From: Styela clava | Lineage: Eukaryota; Chordata; Ascidiacea; Stolidobranchia; Styelidae | Length of the DNA stretch: 64,000 nucleotides | NCBI RefSeq assembly: GCF_964204865.1 | Contig: NC_135251.1 | Location: 16,988,001-17,052,000 of the forward strand | Direction of reading: 5' to 3' | Part shown: piece by piece, positions 1 through 12,500 of the stretch | Position numbering within the stretch: the stretch's first letter is position 1 | How the letters are laid out: each line of letters starts with the position of its first letter | Translations under genes and position numbers: made by a program | Notes under the pieces: generated by a model | Databases searched by the model: none | The model's input: only the letters and a program-made list of their open reading frames with translations | What the model was told of the DNA's origin: nothing

Positions 1-342
1 TCGTACTTGACGACAAACAGTCAGAATTTATACCCGTGCCAAAAGTCCATGTGCCGTTAATAAGGACCCCAATTCCACTGTATGATTTAAAACTGGGCGC
101 CTAATTGCTTTTTGTTATGTGCCGTGTTGATATATTTCTTCATAATTACTATGTAATATTAAAAATGTCAATATAAAAATTTGACAGCGAAAATAGCTAA
201 AAATACGTGAATCATATTCTCTTGCGGGGGTAGGGACATGTATGTCTCATAGCTCACGATCTCTCCAGACAAAAAATAAATTAAAAAGTAGTATTCCAAC
301 TTATCTTTTAAAACATTCTGGACCATATCAAAAAGGTAAATA

Positions 343-453
343 TATCGGAAATATCGGCCTTAATCTAACCGATACCGATACAGGGCCGATACCGAAAAAA
401 TGGCCGATATTGCCGATACCGATACCCGATACCGATACATCGGTACATCTCTA
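343..453. mobile_element. hAT-like element end with CCGATACC repeats
   Basis: The stretch is built of repeated CCGATACCGATAC motifs and ends in CGGTACATCTCTA. Read in reverse this is a TAGAGATGTACCG-type hAT terminus. I found no matching left end or target-site duplication, so it is probably a fragment lying in an intron of, or upstream of, the coiled-coil gene. Confidence 0.4.
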
Positions 454-569
454 GTACACAGTACTAGGGCCAATGCACTAATAAATAGATCAACTACTTG
501 ATATTCTTGACTGTAAATTTCATTTTTTTTTTACTCAATTATCCCATGATTTTATGAAATATTCTGCAG

Positions 570-3500
570 AAACAAAAACTATTTGCCAAACTGGAAGCTC
601 GAAAGAAATTAAAAGAAGAAATGGCAAAGGAAAAAGCAGTTGCAAAACAAATGAAACTCACGACATCAAACAGCACATTACCAGAAGGCACTGATGAAAA
701 AACAAAAGCGAAGATTGTTGGAACATTAGAAAAGATTGAAGAGGAACAAGTACTTAATCTAGAAGGACATAAAGTTGATGTCGCATCTGTATTGGACGAT
801 GAACTGTTAGATGCACAAGTTAGTAAAAATTATAGATGAAATGACCATTGGAACTGCGATTAAGATTTTTAATTGTATTTTCTATACGGCACTTTTATAG
901 GCCTCATGCTCTGAGCATGGTTCTGCATATGTTTGTATTTTAATTATCTTTGAATCATTCAGGTCGAAAAACTAGCAATATTAGAAGAAAAACATCTGAA
1001 AGAAAAAGAGTTGCTAGAGAACGAATTAGATAATGAAGTGAACAAAGGTATGTAGAAATAAAAATATAACTTTGACTGTTGTCAAAGTTACAGATGTTAC
1101 ACATTGTGCATTTCATGGGTATACAGGCTTTTTAGACCATTAGATGGCCTGTGGGAATATTTGTTGTTTTAGGTTGGGGTGCAGTAGTGTATTGTTATAC
1201 TTCATAATTCACTTTTACTCAAGGAATCTATATTTTATTTAACTGAGTACACCATTTGCAAAAAAAATGTATGACTGGTTATTGCAGTTTACCGGTGCCG
1301 GCCCAAATGTCTTATAAATTCACATGTATTTGTATATTATTATTAATATTGAGCAACTCCCAAAGTGACTGAATATTGAATTCATAACTCAAACTGTCTC
1401 ATGCCACCTTGAAGCGCGAAAAGTCTGTAAATCCATTCTGGGTAGATTTAAATGAATAATAATCATATTTGATAAAGTAATTTATAGGATACTCAAACCA
1501 GACAATTAACCACTTTATGCAGTAACTAGAAGGATTATATATTTGTTTTTATGTAATTTTATTAAATTATCAATCAAATTACCTCCACAATAATGCATTA
1601 CTGCATAATGTATAACTTCTTTATTCATTTCTAATAGTACTTTGCTCATGGCCACTAATTATTATTTTTTCTTGGTTATATTAGAAACATCAAAGATCGA
1701 GAAACAAATGGAAGAACAAGCTAAACTTCAACAACAAGCAGCAATATCAAGAGCACAAGCAGAAGCTGAGGAGAAAAATTTGAATGAAAAACAAACGGAA
1801 AAATTGATGAAGCAATATCAGAAACAGGTACTAGATTGCTGATTGTTTAGTTTTCTTTTATCACTGTTTAAATTTCTCTATATGAATGAAATTTTTGATG
1901 AAAGTTTTTTCAGAATATGTCATATTTTATACCATGTATTCTTTTCCTTTTTTCACAAGTTGCCACTGATATATGTGGCTACTGTGGTTTGTAAGGATCG
2001 GAATCTTTCTGATTCATCATTGCGTACCAAATCTTCTACACCCTGGTGAGGTGGTGGATATGGGATTTGAACCCCAGATTTAAACCTCCGATGTCATCAT
2101 AATTAACGCTTTAGCCGTCAGGCCACCGCGCCCTCAAATATAACTTTTTTATTTTCTTCTTGCATAGCTGTGAGCCCGTAACATACCCCATTAATAATTA
2201 TTTAGGCTGAAGCATTGAATAAATCTCTCTCATCTGAGAAAAACCGACAATTGAATGCTTTGCAAGAACGCATGAAACAAAGAAAATTGAGAAAACAAAA
2301 CCAACTTGATGCTCAACAAAACGTGAGTAGCTGTGTGTAGTTAATATGGTTTTTCTAAGTAATACAAGAGTCTTGATGCTTTTCATTGCAAATATTCTGT
2401 CTGTTCGAAGTCAAACTTCCTCAGACATACATAATTTATCAACTACTTAACCGACTGTTACATCTTGCAAGTTCACTATTACAATATTCTCACCTTAAAT
2501 GCATATGAATCCGCCCAATCGATGCTATTGATAACACTTATACAACTAGTCAACTCATTGTAAGTTTTTTCATGTATTCGGTGTCATTATCACTTAGTGC
2601 CATTTATGTATCTTATACTCGTTAACTTTAAAAGCAGCTTTTGCTGGAGCAAAAGTACCCCCATAACTCCAGGGAGATGTAGACAATTAAGAGGGGCCTC
2701 AAAAAGTTTGAGAACCACTGCTCTGTATAGTTCCAGTAGCCATTGTCATTTCACTCAGAGATGAGTGCTTCTCTGAGGAGTGCACGAACCTTGCTTTGCA
2801 CAAATCATTTTGAAAAAATATTTGAGACGTATTCATTTTCTTCTCAGGATTTTGAGTTTGGTTGTAGTGAATACATTATTTGTTGGTCCAGCAATTGGCT
2901 AATACAGATTGAATAAGATTCTCAGGAACTGACAAGATTCTTCTGAATGCTCACGATCACAAAAGCTTTTCAAATGCCCTAAATGTGGTGATTACACCTG
3001 ATAAAATTGTTGCGCATTTATTGCATTTGCCATAGAGTTCAAAATATCTACATTTTCTTATTAATAATCCTATCTTTTCTATGATAACCACATGTTATCT
3101 TTTCTGTTTTGTCTTCAGGCGGACACAGAAAGAGAAATGTTGGCCCTTAAAGAACAGAGAAATGAAGATCATAAAAAACAAACCACTGAAGTTGAAAAAA
3201 TGGCTATTCAATCACTGGCCACAGATAAAAGTTTGGAAACATCTATGGAACAATTTGTTCAAGAAGTTCTTCTTCCAAGACATTTGAAGGAAATGACGGA
3301 ACTTGCACAAATACTGGAACGAGAAATGGAAGCTGCTAAATTAGAAGCCAAAGCCAAGGTATATAGTTGAGTTCATTGATCAGAGTGAGTATGCATCTGA
3401 GTCCGAGTAAGCATAAGTGAAGTTGTTTCAAGGCAGGGGAGTGCAACTGTTAATTGCTATGACCAAAATGTAAAATAATTCTCACGCTGAGGTCTAAACC

Positions 3501-6500
3501 ATCAAACAACTCATTAGCTATCGTAACTATCGGATTGTTTTGTAAAATAATGCCACTTGATGTTATACTCCTTCATTACTGCTTTGTCCTTTGACAAATC
3601 TGGCAAATGACATATTCAGACATTAATCAGTGTCGAACTTCCAAACTAACCTTACTTTCATGCTGTTTGACATTTTAACTCGATCATCATTTTTTGATCA
3701 CAAGTACATCACGGCTCCCATCACCACATTAATATTGTGAAAATTTCATCGCAGTGTGACGGAATACAAAATAAAAAATGCGATAGTGCCCTTTCAAATA
3801 AGATAAAGAATATAAAAATAGGGGGATTACGAAGTCTGTCACAGGTTGTGTAAATATAATACAGTAAATAAATAATACAGGTTGCGTAAACATGGGCCAA
3901 ACTTTGGCACATGTGCTGTTCTGGGTGTTTTGGGATTTTAGTCTATTTTCCTTCTTTTTTATAATTTTTTGTTGCAATTATTTTCAATTCGGTTTATTAG
4001 AGTATCTGTCTAGTATCTGACTAATTTACCTTACTTTTTGCCTTTGTGTTAGTGGATTTGCATGCAAATAATGCAAGAATACTATAGCAAGGATAGTATG
4101 TCTATATTGAGTAGTTCGAAAGATTGCATAACATTTCCACAAATTCTATTCTGTAATGTTCTGTTTTACCAAAGTTTTTCTTCAGAAAAGCAGTTTAGAG
4201 CAATAATAAAATTTGTGACATTTGAACTATTCATTTATAATATATATACTAATTACATGAAAGTGTGATTTTTACTTTTAATTCTTTCAATTCAGCTATC
4301 TAAGTTCTATTCATATACATTTAAATTTAGCCCATATTTAGAATTGAGTAACATCCAATATATATTCAATTTCTCAGGCTGAAGCTGATCGTGACAGAAT
4401 CAGAGAACAAATGGTTGCAAGACATGAAAAAGAAATTGCTGATTTGTTATTGGAAAATGCAGGCGAACCTGCCAATAAAGTCATCAAGCTGAAACAAAAA
4501 TTGCAAGCTAAACAAGAGAAAGGTACAAATAATTTTACATTATGAAATAATTGTTATCAACTCGTATTCATGTTGTCTAAATTTCTGCCAAACAGCTTCT
4601 GTTGTAATAAGCATTGATATATATATATACCCGTTTGTGGTGCCATAACATTTAACGAATTTTAGTACATTGTAATATATAGTGAATTAGTTATCTCAAA
4701 GATAGGATAGGATTTTCATATTTATCCTGGTTGAGAGGAAAGCTATCAACACAGTTTAATCATATGACGAATGACAGCCTCTAGTCTAGTCACTAGTCCA
4801 TATCTGGTAGTTGACCAGTTATTTGTGTTAAATGAATGGACTTGATGGGGAAGGATGCTGTAACTGACCAGCATTTATGGGCCCCCCCCTATGACAGCAA
4901 GGAGTCCAGCAACCCTCTCACACATAATTATCCCTCGCATGCTTCGAACCTGCAAACTAGGGCACAGAGGCCTAACAATTATGTCCTGTTGTTCAAACTT
5001 ACTTTATCCGACTTTCCCATTTTATTTCCATTCAACGTCTCAAAACGTTTCGGCACAAATTTTATATTATTATTGCACATGTAGCATTCTTTGAAATAGG
5101 AAAAGAAAATTTAATTCATTATTTTATATTTGTGTTTCTTCAAACAGAACTCAAAGAGTTTGATCAAGACAGTGATAAATATTTAAAATCAGTTGTTGTT
5201 GCTACTACTGCTCCTCTCACTATTTCTCATGCTCAACGTAAACTCGAGATGAGAGAAAAACATCTTCAAGAACTTGCTGATACTTTGAGAAGTCTCGATC
5301 CAGAAGAGGTATTTTGATAATTTATTAAACAATCTATTAAATCTATTAAACAAGTAGACTAAATTAGTAGTAGATATTATTTTTAATGCAAATGAATGAG
5401 CTTGGTGATCTTTAACAAGTTTTTGCAATATTTGGAAAACTTTTTGACCAGATAAAATCCCAAATCATACCATTTTCTGATGGAAGGACAAAACCAATTT
5501 TCTATCAAATAAGATGTTGGAAATCAAGAGTGATCGTGATCTTCCTTCATACATATGAATGGATGGTATTGGCCAGATGTCATATGTCTTTCAAGAATGC
5601 GCTAATCCCCACATATCATCCCTCCTGCTTTTATCACCTCCTATTGTATCTCTTTCATCCCCTTTTAAAATCACTGACTATGGAATATAGTTGATATTGG
5701 TACCTATATGTTTGTCACCAGGTTTTGATGGGGGTTGTTGGCTTTATAATGTGGGTTATGTAACTCCTAATAGATGATGACTCCCTACATCATCCAAGTC
5801 ATGCATCTGTAATGATTGAATGATAAATTTATTATTCCCGTACTGGACGTGGACCAGTGTTAAGATGTGATTATTTCATCTTATCGTCAACTCAACTTTA
5901 TCAACCTGTTATCAAGTTTCCCATATTATGGCAGAATACCTATCTTTCATTCTCTCGTAGTTGATAATGCTCTGAACATTTTTTTTTCTTCTAATTTAGA
6001 TGTTGATCAAGAAATACAGTGATGAAGCAGCACGAGCCGCAGCTGAGGCTGAACAATTCCGTCGAACCAAAGCTAAAGAAATGGAAAGAAAACTTGAACA
6101 AATGAAGGAAGAAAGACGTAGAAAGGAGAATGAGGGTATTGATATTGTTCATTGTTCGAAAAAGACACATCATAAAACTATGCTATTCTCATTCATTGTT
6201 TGATAAATCGAATTATTGTATGCAGTGATTGCATTACATTATAATATTATATTCTGGGATTTAACTTATATTTATAGTTGCTCAAAGTAATTCTTTGTTA
6301 AGCCTACCAATACAATTTTTAATAGACTATTAGCCACTTAGTAGTTAGACAACTACTTAAAATTGAAATCATTTCTGTTTGGCATAGTGTAGGCCATTTA
6401 CACCATTTCACCGAAATAAATCTGTATAACTCAGGAACTCTCAGAATCTCAGTGGCCAATGGTGTCACTGCTTAGAGATGAGTATCGCCTATTTCTATGA

Positions 6501-9500
6501 GTGCGATCAAATTCTATGAAAAAAAAAAATTTATTTCAGCAAACAAACACATGAATAGTGAACTTGCTGCCCTTGAGAGAGAACTTTCATCTGAGTCTCT
6601 CATGGAGAAAGAGAAACTGGAGAAGAAACTCGAACAAGACAGTGAAATGAAATTGAGAGAAGCTCGTGAGAAAGAAGAAGGTATACTTCACTCGAATATT
6701 GATGAAGATGAAAAACAAAGATTATTGAAGGAACACAATGAACATGTCAAGAAACTTCAAGTCAGTATATACTACTTACTATTGGTTTGTTTGCTGCAAA
6801 GATGTTATTAGTCATTTGAAATCCATCCCACACAGAAAAAATAAAAGTGGAATAAACAAAACAATTTAAACATTATAAGTATAAGTTTATTTCGACTACA
6901 TAGGAATTAGAACAGACAATAAAATAATTGATGAAAACAAATAAATAAAAGCTGATCATAAAATCAGGAGAGCAAACATAACAACTTCAAGTAAGGCTTA
7001 AAGTATACAGAATTGAAATTGGAAAGTTTTGCCGAAAATAAGTGGTCCTTATTCACTCACCTAAACCTAAAAGGTAACCTAAATATTTAAGTAAATAAAT
7101 TTTCTAATGATCTTTTTGAACTTTCTAAGCATCGTCATATATCGATCCATAATTTGAACAAAAAAAGCTAAACAAAGAATGAGCCGTTGGTCATGCAAAC
7201 ATACAATTCATTTCCAACTAGAGTTTTATTAAATTATATTTATGAATGTATTTCTATTGTAACTCAGTTTTATCAAATCAAATTTTTTTTTTTTATTTAC
7301 CTCATTTATTTCCCTTTAAGCCCTGTATAAGCAGCTACTGATATCTAATGATGCATAAAAAGCTTTTATTTATTGGAAGGACCAGAATCTTTCTGGTTTG
7401 AGATTGCCTATCCAATTTGATACACTCGGGGTGAGGTAATGGCCTAATTGTCATGGAATTTGAACCCAAGGTGTGAAACTTCCGATACTAGCATAAGTAA
7501 ATCTAAAGCTTTAACCACAAAGAAAGCGCAAAAAGGTATTTTAGAATCAATCCTACATCAGCACTATTAAATAAGTTTGGGTAATAAAACAGTCATATTA
7601 TGATCATCTATGATCAACCATGTTTACTCAATAATTTTTGCAGTCACAACTGGAGAAAGACAAAGCAAAGAGCAGATCTGAACTGCAAAGAAAATTGGAA
7701 GAAAGACGTAAGAAACGTAAAGGAGAAAAAATAAACAAATTGCAAGAAGAAGTTGGTAAACAACAAGCACAATTACAAATGCAAGAAGCTGCTAAAATGC
7801 AAGCAATTGCTAAAGAAGGCGAAAAAGCAATGAAAGAAACTGAAAATGCATTAAGAGCCAAACAGGAAGAGACAGTCAGGTATATATTTTCAATTCAAAC
7901 ACAATTTCTGCCTGACCTACTTTCTACCCACTTTAATTCAATCTCTTTCTGACTATTTCAAAATTCACAACGGTAAAACTTTTCTAGCTTGGATGGATCC
8001 ATTGCATCATTTGACCCAATGTCATCCCAGCAAGCAGGAACATCAACAATAATTCCTCTTTCACCAGGATCATCAGTTGAAGACTGGAGTGCTTTGATGT
8101 TAGCTTCTCCATTCTTCCAGGTTTGTATGATTTTTACAAACATGGTTATTTTGATAGAGCTGACATGGGCAAACTACAACCCGCGTGCCAAATCCGTGCC
8201 ATTAGATTATTCAATCTGGCCCTCATGATGGTATCATGAATTTCTGCTTTTAACCAATTCTGCATGCACTTCATAGTGGTTGTTATTGGAAAGGTACGGT
8301 GCAAAAGGCTTGTTGGAATATGATCGTGGTCAATGTTATATTTTAGGTTGACAATTGCCACAACAAACTAAAACCGAATTTTGATGTTCTAGCTAAAAAA
8401 TAGCACAATGAATTTGTTGAAATTCCTATTAAATTTAGTTTTGGTACGAGGCTTATTGTTTTCCACTTTTACTTTTGTAATACTGTAAATAAAATTCTGT
8501 TCATAAAATGTAACTTTTTACGTCTTTTCTACATGGCTCGTCAGTCTAAGTGGGCAAAATTTTTTGCCCCTGATCTAAAATCTTTACCCACCTTTGGGAA
8601 AGAGGTTAATTCTTGTATGTTTTTGTGATTAGTAGATCCTATGCACTGAATTGAGTTATCTTAACGACAATTATAAATGGTCAACAAATAGGCAGTGATG
8701 GCGGCTTTGAGGCATTTACTCGACTCGAGTCATGATTGATGAAATACTCGAGTTAGTTACTCGAGTCTCTAAATGAAATGACTTGGACGCTGCATGAGCT
8801 AACCACTCATGAAACTTAACTTGCTAGATTTGGAACGGGAGTCAGAGTTGAGTCACCTTTTTCAAAGACTAGCAGTCACTCGAGTCTTTTAAACGCAATG
8901 ACCTCTCTTCAAAATTTGAATGAAATAAAATTTACCACATTAAATAATGTTGTTACAACAATAACTTGACTTGGCCAGATTCATTCTAATTCATGAGTCG
9001 AAGTTTAGGGATTTGTACACAACACAAATTTATGACACTGTGATGTGATGTTCTTCAATCTTACAGTCACTATTTAGATACCTGACTGATATCAAGAATT
9101 GTTATTTTTCTATATTGCATACAAGCTACAATTTCAATCTGATTTTATCACACTGACATTTTGTTATAGGAATTAAAATCAGTGGAAGAGACATTGAAGA
9201 AACATTTGAATGAACAATCACAAGGAGTAAAGAGTTCAATATCAACACCTTTCATTGATATTCAGGTAACTATGAATATTATCATGTAGCAGCATTAATA
9301 AACCAGCTTTGATGGTTATTTGAGATTTTGTACTGACTTAAAATTAATGATATATCTCTTACCTTAGTGCAATAAATGTCAGATTATAGCAAAATTCATA
9401 AACTGCCATGAATAACGAACTTTCTGAAATTGTCCCATTAAAAAAATTTTTAGTGCTCATCTATTATTCATTTACTGTCAGCATACCCTCTAGTCTAGAT

Positions 9501-12500
9501 AAAAGAATTTTGAATATTCTGCAAATTTGAATTTTTTAATTCTAGGATGCGCAATGGATGTTGAATGGCAAACTAGATCCAGTTGATCTGAATAAAATAT
9601 CACCAAGTGAATTTGTTATTTATCGATTTGGAGTTTTCGTCGCAAATATGATGCAACAGGTTTTGGAGGTAAGTTTTATTTTTGTAATTCATAACAAGCT
9701 AAATCAGTTTCAGCCTTTATGTCCCACAAGATTCTAGCCAGCCCAAAATTTTGAGGGGTGACAAAAAATTTTTGTCTATGACATAATACTTATGTATGTA
9801 TGCATAGAACGGAATACAACGCTCACTCATGTTTTTTACTTTGAACAAAGCCAGATAAGAGTAGCCACTGATATCTAGCAATATCTTAAAGAATCGCTCT
9901 ACAGACGTACTTTTTTCTCTGGGGTATCTAAGGCTTATACGCATATTTTCATCTATCTTGTTTGGTTTTTTTGGTGGAAGGATTATTGATAGCAAGCCAG
10001 GGAAGGAACGGTTTCAGTAAATTGTTCAAGAGTAGGGCAAAATGGTGTTGGAAAAGGCGTTTAAGTGCATTCTTCGATTGCATTCGTACAAAGTGACCTC
10101 TCGAAATAAGCTGTAATTGGATTCAAATGTCTGTCAATGCCACAGCATTTTTCTTCGATTCCACTTCTTCATATAATCAAATAGTACATCTTGTCTCAAG
10201 TAATTAGTTAGAAATGCTCTACCTTATACTTACAACACAAATAGTATATAATTGTATATTATGTTATATATGACCTATTTATACACCTTTCAATCTAAAC
10301 AAGACTATGATGTAAGGACCTATAGTTTGTATCGTTCAGAATCTTTTCGATTCGGCATTGCCTATCCAATTTATTACACCCTGGGTGAGGTGGTGAGATT
10401 TTGGAACTCCCATAGTGTGTGTGCCAGGTTAGGCCATGATTTTGTTCTGATTTTCCTTGTTTTAGCTCTATTACGAGTTCGGGAACTATTAGCCAAGTGA
10501 ATATACCCCCTGTCCATAGGTTTCAGTCCCTTTACACAACTTGATGTAAAGTAGGCGGACAAAATTAGTTACTGCCATATTGGTACACACACTTCTGGAG
10601 CACCGAGATTTTACCTTATGCCTAAGCTATATTGTATTGATGTGAACCCACCTAACTTACTTATTTTCTATTCAACAGACGGAAGAAGTCAATCTTCTTC
10701 TTGCAAGCCAATTGCCAAACAACAACTATCATAAAAATGCTTTCCGTCGATCTATACATTATCAACGTGCTCCTAATTCTACTCTATTCATTCGTCGAGA
10801 ACGTCTTACATCTGTAGGAGATTTAATCATGGTTATTGTGCATTCGATGGCTCACATATCAGTTGGACAAATGGAAGATGATTCTGATCCATATTTCTTG
10901 AGAGCTTTTTATAAGGTAACTTACGTTGTTTCATTTTCTATATTATATGCTACAACAAGGGATGTTGAATTGGAGTAAAAAGTTTGAATTTGTTCGTGTC
11001 AGAATTTCAGAATTCCAAATGAATTTATTCAAATAAACTATACAAAAAACTAAATTAAAGCATCAAGTTGAGTAGCCATTCTAAACAGGCAATTTTTTGT
11101 ATGACACTCGTTTCATGTATTTTGCTCCAAACAAGGCTTTCTACAAGCAGCCTATGTAAGTTTGGTACTATTTTTTGAATGACCGAAATCTTTCCGGTTC
11201 GCAATTGCCTACCCAATTTATTACATCCTGGTTGAGGTGTTGGGCATGCGATCTGAGCTTGGGATGTGTATCCTATGATGCCAACACAGGTAGTCATGTC
11301 CACAAAAACAACATCTAAAAAGGACATACGTCTGCCAAAGATTTTGTCATCATAAATTGTTTTTTTCTTTGAGCTGAGTGTGAAGTTGCATTTCATAAAA
11401 TCAGGAAAAAGTTATAATACAACAATCAAATTATGAATTATTGTAATAAATACTAAAATTTAGATATTTACCGTAGTTGACACCAAAATGTCCTAAATTT
11501 ATATTTTTTTCAATTTTTTTTTTTCCGTCCATCTTATCCTTGGTAGAAGGATATTGTGTATTGAACTGCAGTTTTTTTCCTATTTTGCTACTTCCTACTG
11601 CGAATCTCTATGTGGCCGTTGCTACAGTGATGCTTGAACGAGATAGTATTAAAGTGATAAACAAGAATAATTCTGAGCTTTCAATAGATCATAGGTCTAA
11701 CTTCTTTAAACAAAACAAGATAAGTTGATCAAGAAGACTATGATCTAACAAAAGTTCATAAATATACTTCCTATTTTGTATATATAAGTTTATTCCTAGT
11801 TTCATTTTTTAGTACCGGTAATTACAAAATATCACTCTTCTATAAATTCAAGTTACTAAACTACATGACAATCATTCCAGGGAATGAAGAGTGCATGTGA
11901 AGACTTGTTTTTTGCAAGAGCTAGAGCAGCAAAGAAATCGACTACTAGATATACCGGTGCTTCAAGCTCCAGTGGTCTTGATGTCGCTCCTCTAGAAAGT
12001 GCTAAAACTTTGGAAGAAAAAACAAGTGTGCTGGAAGATCTTGTTGACATTAAAGTTTTCATTCCATCTTCTGAAGAATTTTCAAAGGATGTAAGTCTGT
12101 TTGGATGGGATTTTGTTAAAATAATTAATTAGTAAAATAATCTTACTTATAATTTGAGTGAATATTTTTTCTCTCCGTATTCTTGCCAAATAAATGATGT
12201 TTGATATAGTTATATTTGAAAATTTGTGAGCTGGAATTTAGACTTCTTCATTTAGTCTTGTTTCATTTTCATGGGGTATTCCGCACCTTGTCTCTAAGTA
12301 AGGTTATGTACAATCGGCCACCTGTATGTAAAAAGCATTTTTGAACTTTTGACGTGTGGAAAATAGTGATTCCAACAATTATATCTAAACATGGGCAGCA
12401 TCTTAGCCTGGTATGCTAACATAATTTCAACTTTCTTAACTAAGAAGTATCATTTTTTTATATGACATATTTATGCATCTTTCACTCTGAACAAGATGTT

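Noticed and set aside
1993-2134. tRNA gene on the minus strand (A and B boxes visible)
   Set aside because: It lacks a foldable acceptor stem and is followed by a shared non-tRNA body present in six copies, so it is a SINE.
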